Positions 42,916-51,450 of a DNA stretch of 64,000 bases are shown here, piece by piece. The position numbers and the translations under genes were made by a program. The notes under the pieces were generated by a model. It searched no databases and had not been told where the DNA came from. It saw only the letters and a list, made by a program, of their open reading frames with translations. Origin of the DNA: Planomonospora sp. ID67723 (GTDB lineage Bacteria; Actinomycetota; Actinomycetes; Streptosporangiales; Streptosporangiaceae); the NCBI RefSeq assembly GCF_015711605.1, contig NZ_JABTEZ010000001.1, positions 2,012,001 through 2,076,000 on the forward strand. The letters are read 5' to 3'. How positions within the stretch are numbered: the stretch's first letter is position 1; each line of letters starts with the position of its first letter.

Positions 42916-43197
42916 TCACTGGTCGACGATCCACCTCCCGCACACGGACGGGCGGCCGTCGGCGGGGCGCATGCAGCCGCGGATGGCGTAGTGCCAGCTG
43001 TGGACGTAGTCGCTCTTGACGCGGTTGAACGGCCCGCACTGCTTCCAGCCGCCGGCGTAGGACTCGACCTGGTTGTCGGAGGGGTACCGGTGAGCGGGGC
43101 CCGTCGGCAGCGTGGATCGGCTGCGGTCGATCCAGATCTTGTCTCCGGGCCTGTGACCCCGTGTTTCGCAGAGCGGCTGGGACGGTTCGGGCACCGG
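42916..43197 (-). CDS. Small Cys-containing hypothetical protein, possible 5'-truncated remnant
   Basis: An open frame on the minus strand after the fbiB stop encodes about 93 residues from a GTG at 43197. The C-terminal part looks like real protein: GDKIWIDRSRSTLP, then YAGGWKQCGPFNRVKSDY, HSWHYAIRGCM and SVCGRWIVDQ, with three or four cysteines and many aromatic residues suited to a secreted domain. No signal peptide or good ribosome site precedes it, so it may be the tail of a gene that lost its 5' end, or a small gene read after fbiB. I do not recognise the family. Confidence 0.4.
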   Translation of the reverse strand, partial: PVPEPSQPLCETRGHRPGDKIWIDRSRSTLPTGPAHRYPSDNQVESYAGGWKQCGPFNRVKSDYVHSWHYAIRGCMRPADGRPSVCGRWIVDQ

Positions 43198-43222
43198 GAC
43201 CCGCGGTCCCGGTGCCCGGCCG

Positions 43223-44545
43223 TCAGCGGGTGACGATGAAGTCGGCGGCCTTCCTGGGGGCGCGGCTGCGGGGCGGGGCGGCGGGGTGGCCGACGGCGAC
43301 GGCGCCCATCGGGTCCCACGTCGCGGGGAGGTCGAGGACCTCGCGGACCACGTCACGGCAGAACATGGTGGAGGAGACCCACGCCGAGCCGAGGCCCTCC
43401 ACCGCGAGCTGGACCAGGAAGTTCTGCACGCCCGCGCCGGTGGCGACCACGAACATCTCCCGCTCGGCGGCGTTGCGGCGCTCGTCGCGGTAGGTGTGCG
43501 AGCCCTCCATGACCAGGCACGGGACCGCCAGGTACGGGGCGTCCCGCAGCACGTCGCCGCGCTTGATCCGCCTGGCGATCGACTCCTCGGAGAAGCCGTC
43601 CCCGCGCAGGTCGGCGATCCACGCCTCGCGCATGGCGTCGAGCAGCTTCTCCCGGACCTCCGCCGACTCCAGCAGCACGAACCGCCACGGCGTCGTGTGG
43701 TGCGGGGCGGGCGCCGCGATCGCGGCGTCCACCGCGCGGCGGACCCTCGCGCCGTCGACCGGCTCGGAGGAGAACTCCCGGATGGTACGGCGGGCGAAGA
43801 GCACGTCGCGGGAGCCGTACCGGAACATGTCCTCCTCCGACGGGCGGATCATCTCGCCGACGCCCGGGCCGTCCTCCTCCGCGGTGGCACCGGCCAGGCC
43901 GCGGACGACCGCCACCGGGGTGCCGGCGAGCTTGCCCTTGACGAGGTCACCGGCGGCGGCGAGCTCGTCGGCGACCGCGGTCAGGGTGACCTCCAGCGCG
44001 TTGCCGTGCCCGTCGCGGCCACCCCGGTAGTCGAGCATCGGCGGCACTCCGGCGACGCCGACGGCCAGGTCGGTCTGGCCGTTGCGCCAGGGGCGGCCGA
44101 AGGTGTCGGAGACGACCACGCCGACCGAGACGCCGAGCCGCTCCCGCAGGCCCGCACGCAGGGCCCTGGCGGAGGCGTCGGGGTCGGCGGGCAGCAGCAC
44201 GACGGTGCCCGGCTCGGTGTTGGAGGCGTCCACCCCGGCGGCGGCCATGACGAAGCCGTGGGACGTCTGCGCGATCACGGTCTCGCCCCGCCGGGCGACG
44301 ACGCGCACGGTCTCGTCCTCGATCGCCTCGGCGCGGCCGGTGGCCCGGCGGACCCGGCCCTCGGCCTTGCTCACGATTTTGGAGGTGACCACGAGGATGT
44401 CGCCGTCGCGCAGGCCGGGGCAGGCCGCGGCGACCAGCGCGGCGAGGTCGTCGCCCTCGCGCACCTCGGGGATGCCGCCGGCCGCGAAGACCTCGATGCG
44501 GGCCTCGGCGGGGGCGTCCGACCCCGGGTTCGGGATCCCGCTCAC
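43223..44545 (-). CDS. fbiB: F420:gamma-glutamyl ligase fused to FMN nitroreductase-like domain
   Basis: 440 residues, GTG overlapping the fbiA stop. The N-terminal CofE-type ligase (about 15-245) has [35 protein letters not shown] and [21 protein letters not shown]. The C-terminal nitroreductase-like domain (about 250-440) has [28 protein letters not shown] and [13 protein letters not shown]. In actinobacteria FbiB adds the poly-gamma-glutamate tail and reduces dehydro-F420-0. It is co-transcribed with fbiA. Confidence 0.96.
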   Translation of the reverse strand: MSGIPNPGSDAPAEARIEVFAAGGIPEVREGDDLAALVAAACPGLRDGDILVVTSKIVSKAEGRVRRATGRAEAIEDETVRVVARRGETVIAQTSHGFVMAAAGVDASNTEPGTVVLLPADPDASARALRAGLRERLGVSVGVVVSDTFGRPWRNGQTDLAVGVAGVPPMLDYRGGRDGHGNALEVTLTAVADELAAAGDLVKGKLAGTPVAVVRGLAGATAEEDGPGVGEMIRPSEEDMFRYGSRDVLFARRTIREFSSEPVDGARVRRAVDAAIAAPAPHHTTPWRFVLLESAEVREKLLDAMREAWIADLRGDGFSEESIARRIKRGDVLRDAPYLAVPCLVMEGSHTYRDERRNAAEREMFVVATGAGVQNFLVQLAVEGLGSAWVSSTMFCRDVVREVLDLPATWDPMGAVAVGHPAAPPRSRAPRKAADFIVTR

Positions 44546-45495
44546 CGTGCGTCCTCCGTGCCCGCGAGCTCGGCGGCCAGGCCGAGGGCGGCGCGCGCGA
44601 TGGCGGCGGCCGCCTCCACGTCGTGCATGATCAGCGGGCGGCCCCGGACCTGGACGCCGTCCAGGCTCACCCCGGCGTCCTCCTCGGCGACCAGCCAGCC
44701 GTTCACCAGCGGCGACCCGTACAGCTCCAGGACGGCCTGGGCGGTGGTCTCCACCCCGATCGCGGCCAGGCAGGCGTCGGCCATGCCGCGCACCGGGGCG
44801 CCGCCGACGATGGGGGAGACGCCGACGACGGTCTTGCCCTCGAGGGCCTCGCGGATGCCCTTGATCTGCAGGATCGTGCCGATGCTGACCACCGGGTTGG
44901 ACGGAGGCATGATCACGGCGTCGGCCTCGGCGATGGCCTGGAGCACGCCGGGGGCGGGCCGGGCCTCGTCGGCGCCGACCAGGATGATCTGCTCGGCCGG
45001 GATCGAGGCGCGCAGGCGGACCCACCACTCCTGGAAGTGCACGGCCCGACGGCCCCGATCGTCGGTGATCACGACGTGGGTCTCGGTCCGGTCGTCGCTC
45101 ATCGGGATCAGCCGCACGCCCGGCTGCCAGCGGGCGCACAACGCCTCGGTCACCTGGGAGAGGGGGTATCCGGCGTCGAGCATCTGGGTGCGCACGATGT
45201 GGGTGGCGAAGTCGCGGTCGCCCAGACCGAACCACTGCGGCTCGACGCCGTAGGCGGCGAGCTCCTCCTTGACGGTGTGGGTCTCCTTGTCGCGGCCCCA
45301 GCCCTGCTCCTCGTTGATGCCGCCGCCGAGGGTGTACATCACCGTGTCGAGGTCGGGACAGACCCGCAGGCCGTACAGGGTGATGTCGTCACCGGTGTTG
45401 CCGATGACGGTGATCTCGGCGTCGGGGGCCGCGGCGCGGAGGCCGCGCAGGAAACGGGCGCCGCCGATGCCGCCGGCGAGGGACACGATGCGCAT
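44542..45495 (-). CDS. fbiA: 2-phospho-L-lactate / phosphoenolpyruvyl transferase (CofD family)
   Basis: 317 residues beginning [19 protein letters not shown], the CofD nucleotide-sugar-like motif. Further family marks are [52 protein letters not shown] and [17 protein letters not shown]. It joins an activated three-carbon acid to FO, giving (dehydro-)F420-0. It heads the fbiA-fbiB operon; upstream lies a 239-bp shared region with two inverted repeats. Confidence 0.96.
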   Translation of the reverse strand: MRIVSLAGGIGGARFLRGLRAAAPDAEITVIGNTGDDITLYGLRVCPDLDTVMYTLGGGINEEQGWGRDKETHTVKEELAAYGVEPQWFGLGDRDFATHIVRTQMLDAGYPLSQVTEALCARWQPGVRLIPMSDDRTETHVVITDDRGRRAVHFQEWWVRLRASIPAEQIILVGADEARPAPGVLQAIAEADAVIMPPSNPVVSIGTILQIKGIREALEGKTVVGVSPIVGGAPVRGMADACLAAIGVETTAQAVLELYGSPLVNGWLVAEEDAGVSLDGVQVRGRPLIMHDVEAAAAIARAALGLAAELAGTEDAR

Positions 45496-45584
45496 GACGA
45501 CCAGTCTCCCACCACCGGGCGACAGGGCTGTTCGAAGGGGAGCCGACGGGACGGGACGATCTTTCCGTGATCGTTACCTGAGCC

Positions 45585-45652
45585 TTCTGAGCAGGCAGAG
45601 CCCGCTCAGAACGTGTCCGAAGTGTTCATTAATCGTGGTTGATGAGACACTT
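45585..45652. promoter_or_regulatory. Two inverted repeats in the fbiA / repeat-protein divergent region
   Basis: First: TTCTGAGC (45585-45592) and GCTCAGAA (45604-45611), perfect, 11-nt loop. Second: a 13-pair stem with one bulged G from AAGTGT at 45620 to ACACTT ending 45652, loop about 45633-45638. The region is clearly less GC-rich than its surroundings. The repeats may be operators or leader structures for either divergent transcript. Confidence 0.5.
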
Positions 45653-45734
45653 ACGAGATTCATGTGCTTCCTGGGTCCACCGACAGCAAAGTCGGCCATG
45701 TGCAAAACTTGGCCCGGGTTTACCCGAGGACCCT

Positions 45735-47897
45735 ATGGGGGTAGTTGTGATCAATGTCGAGGCCGGACGACTTCGAGAGCCGGCCGCATGGCTCATGGTC
45801 GCCACGGCGTCCGGAAGCGTTCTCGTCGGCATCGAGCGGCTGCTCTTCGGCGGGTCGTCATTCGGTGAGGCGTCCTTCGCCGTCCGCGCGGCCGGCTATC
45901 TGTCGAACCTGACCTCGCCGGTGACCGTCGCCCTGCTGGTCGGGGCGGTGCTGCTGGCCGGCGACCTCGGCCCGGCGATCCGCCGGCTGAAGCCGATGGT
46001 CTACGTGGCGGTGGGCACGCTCGGGCTCGCGGTGCTCTTCGGCGTGATCGGCCTGCTGGGCGGGGTGTTCACCGGCGCGACGGACTTCCTGGAGAAGGTG
46101 GAGTTCCTCCTCGTCCACGTCCCGCTCCTCGGGCTGACCGCCCTCGCCCTGCTGTACCTGCTGCCGAAGGCCATGCCGGCCGCGCCCCGGGCGGGCGGCT
46201 TCCACTCCGCCCCGGAGGTCGGCGGATCCGTGGGGTTCCGCCCCGACGGCGGCCTGGGCGGGAACCCGCAGCACTACCAGCCCTCCTCCGCGCCCGCCCC
46301 GGCGCCGCAGGCCCCGTTCCAGGCCCCCCAGCCCCAGGAGCAGGCGCCCTACGCGCCGCAGGGCCAGGCGCAGGCGCCCTACGCGCCGCAGGGCCAGGCG
46401 CAGGGTGCCGCCGCCTTCCAGCAGGAGCCTCCGGCCTTCCCGCAGGGCAACCCGGCCCCGGCCTTCCACCAGGAGCCCGCGGCTCCCGCCTTCCAGCAGG
46501 AGGCCCCCGGTGCGCCGTACGGCCAGCCGGCGCTCCCGCCCGCGCCGGGACACGCCGAGCCGTACGGCCGGCAGCCGGGCAGCGGCTTCGCCTCCCAGGA
46601 GAACGCCTACGCCCCCCGGCCGGACGACGTCTACGCCGCCCCGGCCTTCCCGGCCCAGGACTCCTCGTACGGCGCCTCCGCCGAGGGCCCGTCCTACGGC
46701 GCCCAGCACTCCGGCTACGGCCAGGCACCGGCGCAGCCGGAACCGCAGGTCTACACCCCGAGCCCGTACGTCGCGGCGGACGTCCAGCCCCCGGCCCCGG
46801 CCACGTCGTACGAGCCGCCGATGAGCGCCTACGATCCGCCGGCCCCGGCCTACTCCGCCCCGGCCGAGCAGCAGGGGTACGGCGAGCAGCAGCCGTCCTA
46901 CACGCCGTCGCCGACCGACCCCCAGCTCTCCTCCTACGGCCAGCAGTCGGGGCCCTCGTTCTCCTCCTACGGTCAGCAGGACTCTCAGTCCTACGGTCAG
47001 CAGGATTCCCAGTCCTACGGTCAGCAGGATTCCCAGTCCTACGGTCAGCAGGATTCCCAGTCCTACGGTCAGCAGGATTCCCAGTCCTACGGTCAGCAGG
47101 ATTCCCAGTCCTACGGTCAGCAGGACTCCCAGTTCCCGGCCTACACCCCCGCGCAGACGGAACCCCAGCTCCCCTCGTACGGCCAGCAGCCGGACTCGCT
47201 CCCGTCGTACGCGCAGGCCCAGCCCGAGCAGCAGGTCCCGTTCTACGAGCCGCAGGTTCCCGCCGCCCAGCCGTACACCCCCGCCGACAGCCAGCCGCGC
47301 CTGCCCTTCGACGGCCAGGACCGGTCCTCCTTCCCGCAGCCGCCGGAGAACTACGGCCAGCCTCTGACCGGCTACTCCGGCGCGGAGTTCGCCCGGCAGA
47401 ACGAGCCGGAGCCGCACTACCCGGCGCCGGACCCGGTGGACGCCCGTTCCCAGCAGATCGCCCACGCCTACCAGCAGGCGGAGAACTACCAGCAGCAGTC
47501 CCAGGGCGCCGAGCCTCCGCTGCGGGTGCCGGAGTACACCGCCTCCCAGACGGGCGGCTACGACCAGGGCGGCTATGACCAGGGCGGCTACGACTCCTCC
47601 TTCGGGCACCCGCAGACGTCGCAAAGCGGGCCGTCCTGGGAGACACCGCCCGCCGAGGCGACGCTCCGCTTCGACCCGAGCGCCTACCAGGGTGACCCGC
47701 TGAGCGGGCCGGCCCCTGCCGCGCCTGCCGCCCCCGCTTCCCCGACCTGGGATTCCCAGCCCATCGACCCCACGGCGATCTACACGCCGGAGCGTTCGGG
47801 TCAGGCAATGGCAGAGGAAAACGGGGATAGAGAAAGGGTGGGCCCCGGTCAGGATCAGAACACGTCCTGGTACGGTTCCGACCGAAGAGAGCACTGA
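45735..47897 (+). CDS. Four-helix membrane protein with long Pro/Gln/Tyr-rich repeat tail
   Basis: 720 residues from ATG 45735 (GAGGA close upstream); GTG 45747 after GGGGG is an alternative. The first 150 residues hold four membrane helices (AAWLMVATASGSVLVG, VTVALLVGAVLLAGDL, VYVAVGTLGLAVLFGVIGLL, LLVHVPLLGLTALALLYLLP). The remaining 550 are low-complexity, rich in Pro, Gln, Tyr, Ser and Ala, including seven SYGQQDSQ units and two QAPYAPQGQA units. Composition resembles phase-separating, prion-like tails. Such PQ-rich tails occur on actinobacterial growth-zone proteins, so a scaffold role is possible (inference). It lies between the F420 genes and whiB. Confidence 0.8.
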   Translation: MGVVVINVEAGRLREPAAWLMVATASGSVLVGIERLLFGGSSFGEASFAVRAAGYLSNLTSPVTVALLVGAVLLAGDLGPAIRRLKPMVYVAVGTLGLAVLFGVIGLLGGVFTGATDFLEKVEFLLVHVPLLGLTALALLYLLPKAMPAAPRAGGFHSAPEVGGSVGFRPDGGLGGNPQHYQPSSAPAPAPQAPFQAPQPQEQAPYAPQGQAQAPYAPQGQAQGAAAFQQEPPAFPQGNPAPAFHQEPAAPAFQQEAPGAPYGQPALPPAPGHAEPYGRQPGSGFASQENAYAPRPDDVYAAPAFPAQDSSYGASAEGPSYGAQHSGYGQAPAQPEPQVYTPSPYVAADVQPPAPATSYEPPMSAYDPPAPAYSAPAEQQGYGEQQPSYTPSPTDPQLSSYGQQSGPSFSSYGQQDSQSYGQQDSQSYGQQDSQSYGQQDSQSYGQQDSQSYGQQDSQSYGQQDSQFPAYTPAQTEPQLPSYGQQPDSLPSYAQAQPEQQVPFYEPQVPAAQPYTPADSQPRLPFDGQDRSSFPQPPENYGQPLTGYSGAEFARQNEPEPHYPAPDPVDARSQQIAHAYQQAENYQQQSQGAEPPLRVPEYTASQTGGYDQGGYDQGGYDSSFGHPQTSQSGPSWETPPAEATLRFDPSAYQGDPLSGPAPAAPAAPASPTWDSQPIDPTAIYTPERSGQAMAEENGDRERVGPGQDQNTSWYGSDRREH
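46341..46400. repeat. Two perfect 30-bp tandem units
   Basis: Two identical 30-bp copies (46341-46370 and 46371-46400) encode the QAPYAPQGQA repeat in the Gln/Pro-rich tail. Confidence 0.9.
46965..47132. repeat. Seven tandem 24-bp units encoding SYGQQDSQ
   Basis: Seven head-to-tail 24-bp units. Units 2-6 are identical; units 1 and 7 differ by one or two silent bases. All are in frame and encode Ser-Tyr-Gly-Gln-Gln-Asp-Ser-Gln. DNA identity in the middle units points to recent expansion. Confidence 0.95.
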
Positions 47898-47904
47898 ACA
47901 CCCC

Positions 47905-47925
47905 AGGCGATCGTCACGATCGCCT
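47905..47925. terminator. Short stem-loop just after the repeat-protein gene
   Basis: AGGCGATCG-TCA-CGATCGCCT is a perfect 9-bp stem eight bases past the stop. There is no T-run. It is a likely terminator or 3' stabiliser. Confidence 0.5.
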
Positions 47926-48001
47926 AGGAGATCGCCGCCATCGCAGGCAGGAGCCTGTATACCGGGGAGGGCAGGTCTTTCCCCGGATACCGGCATGCCG
48001 C

Positions 48002-48040
48002 TTGACGTCACACCAGGCGCACGCGTGTAATTACAAGCGT
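48002..48040 (+). promoter_or_regulatory. whiB promoter with a dyad over the -10 element
   Basis: TTGACG (48002-48007), 18-nt spacer, TGTAAT (48026-48031) form a good housekeeping-type promoter about 85-95 bp before the whiB GTG. The -10 lies inside a 20-nt near-perfect dyad (48021-48040) centred on GTAATTAC, nine of ten pairs matching. TGACGTCA, another palindrome, overlaps the -35. This arrangement suggests tight repression of whiB. Confidence 0.6.
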
Positions 48041-48124
48041 GTTGTTACGCCTCTCTCCGGGAGGGTAAGGGGGAGGCGTCCATAAGGGGGGCTCCATTGC
48101 GGGCGGGCGGCAGGGAGGTGTGCA

Positions 48125-48385
48125 GTGGCCGACCTGGTCATCGCACAGGACAGCATCGCTGAAGAGCAGCTTGGCTGGCAGGAACGCGCGCTGTGCGCGC
48201 AGACCGATCCGGAGGCGTTCTTCCCTGAAAAGGGAGGATCCACTCGGGAGGCCAAGAAGGTGTGCCGGTCCTGTGAGGTGCGTGCGGAGTGTCTTGAGTA
48301 CGCACTTGAACATGACGAGAGGTTCGGCATATGGGGAGGGCTGTCCGAGCGGGAACGCCGCCGGATCAAGCGCCAGGCCGTCTGA
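48125..48385 (+). CDS. whiB: WhiB-family Fe-S transcription regulator (WhiB/WhiB2 type)
   Basis: 86 residues, GTG start. The four iron-sulfur cysteines are C24, C47, C50 and C56 (C-x22-C-x2-C-x5-C), followed by the family turn FGIWGGLSERERRRIKR with its basic DNA-contact tail. WhiB-like proteins bind a 4Fe-4S cluster and act with the principal sigma factor. The genomic position next to fbiA-fbiB and the GT2-membrane gene matches mycobacterial whiB2 and streptomycete whiB, both needed for septation/sporulation. It has its own promoter and a strong terminator. Confidence 0.95.
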   Translation: MADLVIAQDSIAEEQLGWQERALCAQTDPEAFFPEKGGSTREAKKVCRSCEVRAECLEYALEHDERFGIWGGLSERERRRIKRQAV

Positions 48386-48452
48386 GACGGCGTGCCGGGA
48401 GTGTGAAGGACATCTCAGGCGCCCTGCGGGGCGCTCGGTGATATCTCGATGA

Positions 48453-48484
48453 GGTCACGCGGCCGACGGCCGCGTGGCCTTTTT
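48453..48484 (+). terminator. Intrinsic terminator after whiB
   Basis: A 12-pair stem (48453-48464 with 48468-48479, one G-T pair), 3-nt loop GAC, followed directly by TTTTT at 48480-48484. It is the only textbook rho-independent terminator I saw in the window. Confidence 0.92.
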
Positions 48485-48573
48485 CCGTTGGGGGTTTCGT
48501 TCAAGGGACATGGCCGGATATAAGGTGCCGTATCGTAGTCGCCCTGATCGCCCCCCTCTGAACTCCGGGACGC

Positions 48574-51450
48574 ATGTCCAGCACCGACCCCCGCCACCCT
48601 CGCCACACCGTCACCGCGATCGTGGTCTCCCATGACGGAGCCCGCTGGCTGGGAGAGACGCTCGACGCGCTGCTCCGGCAGACCCGTCCGGTGGACCGGG
48701 TCGTCGGGGCGGACAACGGCAGCCGTGACGGCAGCGCCGCGCTGCTGAAGGACGCGCTCGGCCCCAACGCCGTGCTCACGCTGCCCCGGTCCACGGGCTT
48801 CGGCGAGGCCGTCGCCGAGGTGCTGGCACGGCTGGAGCCGGTCGGGGGGCGGGAGTGGATCTGGCTGCTCCACGACGACTGCGCGCCGGACGCGCGGGCC
48901 CTGGAGACCCTGCTGCGGGCCGCCGACCAGGACCCGAAGGCCGGGGTGCTCGGCCCCAAGCTCCGCGACTGGCTGGACCGGCGGCTCCTGCTGGAGGTCG
49001 GCGTCACCGTCGACCGGACGGGCCGCAGGGACACCGGGCTGGAGCCCCGCGAGTTCGACCAGGGGCAGTACGACGGCGTCCGGGACGTGCTCTCGGTCTC
49101 CACCGCCGGGATGCTGATCCGCCGCGATGTCTGGGACGAGATGGGCGGGCTCGACCCCTTCCTGCCGATCTTCCGGGACGACCTGGACCTGTGCTGGCGG
49201 GTCAGGGCCGCCGGGCACCGGGTGCAGAACGTCACCCGGGCGGTCGCCTGGCACGCCGAAGCCGCCTCGCGGCGACGGCGCCGCATCACCGTCAGCGGCG
49301 ACCACCCCCGCAGGCTGGACCGCCGCAACGCCATCTTCGTGGTCCTGGCGAACCTGCCGTTCTGGCCCCTGGTGCGGGCGCTGCTGCGCAACGTCGCCGG
49401 GTCGTCCTTCCGCGCCCTCCTGTTCCTGCTGGCCAAGCAGCCCGCCAACGCGCTGGACGAGATCGTCGCGCTCGGCTCGATCCTCGTCCACCCGATACGG
49501 ATGATCAGGGCCCGCAGGGCCCGGGCCGCGGGCAGGAGGCAGCACTACGCCGCGATCGAACGGCTTCTCACCCCGCCGGGCGCGGGCTACCGGCGGCTGG
49601 CCGACCGGGTCCAGAGCTATCTGGCGGGCTCCGGGTTCGTGGAGTCCGCCGGACGGCACCACGCCGGAGGGGCCGCGGGGGAGGACGACGGGGACGAGCT
49701 GCTCACCGACGACGCCGGGATGATGCGGCGCGTCTTCGGCAACCCGGGCGTGCTGCTCTTCCTGGCCCTCGCGCTGATCACGCTGATCGCCGAGCGCGGC
49801 CTGGTCGGCGGGGCCCGGCTGGGCGGCGGCGCGCTGGTCCCGGTGATCGGCGGCTCGGCGGACCTGTGGGCCCTCTACACCGAGGGCTACCACCAGGGCG
49901 GCCTGGGCAGCGACGGCTGGGCCCCGCCGTACGTGGCGGTGCTGGCCGCGCTCTCCTCGCTGCTGTTCGGCAAGACCTGGCTGGCCGTCTCCGTGCTGCT
50001 GCTCGGCTGCGTCCCGCTGGCCGGCTTCTCCGCCTACGCGGCGACCCGGTCGATGATCCCCGGCCGGTGGACCCGCGTCTGGCTGGCCTCCTCCTACGCG
50101 CTGCTCCCGGTCGCCACCGGGGCGGTCGCCGCCGGGCGGCTCGGCACCGCCGTGGTCTTCGTCCTGCTGCCCGTCTACGCGGCCCTGGCCACCGCCGTGC
50201 TCACCGCCGAGCACCGCCGGGCCCGCCGCGCCGCCTGGGCCCTCGGCCTCGCTCTGGCGATCGGTACGGCCTTCGCCCCGCTCGTCTACCCGCTCACCCT
50301 GCTCCTCGGGGCGCTGGCGGCGCTGGCCTTCCCCCGCCGGGGCGTCGGCGTCTCGGTGACGATCGCGTTCGGCGTGCCGGTGGCGCTGCTGCTGCCCTGG
50401 CTGGCCGAGGTGGTCGCCGACCCGGGCCGGCTGCTGCTGGAGGCGGGGCTTCACCGGCCCGACCTGGTCGATCCGGCGCTGCCCGCCGAGTCCCTGCTGC
50501 TGCTGAGTCCCGGCGGACCCGGCATGCCGCCGCTCTGGGTGACCGGCGGCCTCATCGCCGCGTGCCTGGCGGCGCTGCTCATGCGCCGCAACCGGATGGT
50601 CATCGCGATCGGCTGGGGCGTCGCCCTCTTCGGGGTGCTGGTGGCCATCCTGGTCAGCCGTACCCCGGTCACCTCGATCAACGGCGACACCGAGGCTCCG
50701 GCCTGGCCGGGCGTGCCGCTGGCCTTCGCCGCCACCGGGATGCTGGTGGTCGCCGCGCTCACCGCCGACCGGATCGTCGAGTTCCGCGCCGCCGGAGGGC
50801 TGCGCCGGATCGCCGCGCTGCTGGTCGCGGTGGTCGCCTTCTCCACGCCGCTGCTCGCGGCCGGCATGTGGGTCACCGAGGGCGTCACCGGCCCGATCAG
50901 CGGGAACGTGCGCGACGTGATACCCGCGCTGGCCGCCGACGGCGCCCGAGACGGCCGGCGGATCCTGCTCCTGCGCTCCGAGGACGGCGGAGCCGGGGGA
51001 CTGACCTTCACCGTGCTGAGCGGCCGTACCCCGGTGATCGGCGAGACCGACATCCCCTCCCCGGCCGGGCCCCGCGACCGGGTCGGCGTCGCCGCGGCGG
51101 GGCTGGCCTCCGGCCGCGGCGGCGACGACGCCCGCGTGCTGGCCGCGCACGGCGTGAGGTTCGTGGTGGTGGTCAATCCGGTGAGCCCGGAGGTCGGCCG
51201 CGCCCTGGACTCCCAGCCCGCGCTGGCCAGGATGAGCCTGTCCCGGCGGCTCGGCGTCTGGCGGCTGACCCAGCCGGTCGCGACGCCTCCGCTCCCGCAG
51301 GGAGATCCCTGGCGCTCCCGCTGGCTGTGGATCCAGGGGCTGCTCGTGCTGCTGGTGGCGGTCCTGGCCGCGCCGGGCTCGCGGGCCGCCGACCGCGAGA
51401 TCGTCCCGCAGGAACTCCCCCAGACCGCGAGGGAGATGGCGACCCGGTGA
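48574..51450 (+). CDS. GT2 glycosyltransferase fused to a large membrane domain
   Basis: 958 residues. Residues about 10-260 are a GT2 domain: VTAIVVSHDGARWLGETLDAL, ADNGSRDGS, WIWLLHDDCAPD (metal site) and FRDDLDLCWRVRAAGHRV. From about 390 onward there are roughly twelve membrane helices plus an outer soluble stretch (LLLRSEDGGAGGLTF ... FVVVVNPVSPEVGRAL). The combination suggests coupled transfer and export of a surface glycan. The same gene follows whiB in related actinomycetes, as I recall. It overlaps the DUF5719 gene (GTGA). Confidence 0.86.
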   Translation: MSSTDPRHPRHTVTAIVVSHDGARWLGETLDALLRQTRPVDRVVGADNGSRDGSAALLKDALGPNAVLTLPRSTGFGEAVAEVLARLEPVGGREWIWLLHDDCAPDARALETLLRAADQDPKAGVLGPKLRDWLDRRLLLEVGVTVDRTGRRDTGLEPREFDQGQYDGVRDVLSVSTAGMLIRRDVWDEMGGLDPFLPIFRDDLDLCWRVRAAGHRVQNVTRAVAWHAEAASRRRRRITVSGDHPRRLDRRNAIFVVLANLPFWPLVRALLRNVAGSSFRALLFLLAKQPANALDEIVALGSILVHPIRMIRARRARAAGRRQHYAAIERLLTPPGAGYRRLADRVQSYLAGSGFVESAGRHHAGGAAGEDDGDELLTDDAGMMRRVFGNPGVLLFLALALITLIAERGLVGGARLGGGALVPVIGGSADLWALYTEGYHQGGLGSDGWAPPYVAVLAALSSLLFGKTWLAVSVLLLGCVPLAGFSAYAATRSMIPGRWTRVWLASSYALLPVATGAVAAGRLGTAVVFVLLPVYAALATAVLTAEHRRARRAAWALGLALAIGTAFAPLVYPLTLLLGALAALAFPRRGVGVSVTIAFGVPVALLLPWLAEVVADPGRLLLEAGLHRPDLVDPALPAESLLLLSPGGPGMPPLWVTGGLIAACLAALLMRRNRMVIAIGWGVALFGVLVAILVSRTPVTSINGDTEAPAWPGVPLAFAATGMLVVAALTADRIVEFRAAGGLRRIAALLVAVVAFSTPLLAAGMWVTEGVTGPISGNVRDVIPALAADGARDGRRILLLRSEDGGAGGLTFTVLSGRTPVIGETDIPSPAGPRDRVGVAAAGLASGRGGDDARVLAAHGVRFVVVVNPVSPEVGRALDSQPALARMSLSRRLGVWRLTQPVATPPLPQGDPWRSRWLWIQGLLVLLVAVLAAPGSRAADREIVPQELPQTAREMATR

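Noticed and set aside
46965-47132. CRISPR-like array
   Set aside because: The 24-bp units are contiguous without spacers and in frame within a protein, so this is a coding tandem repeat.
45858-48011. 717-codon minus-strand frame across the repeat gene
   Set aside because: It is the antisense shadow of the Pro/Gln-rich tail; its repeats only mirror the forward repeats.
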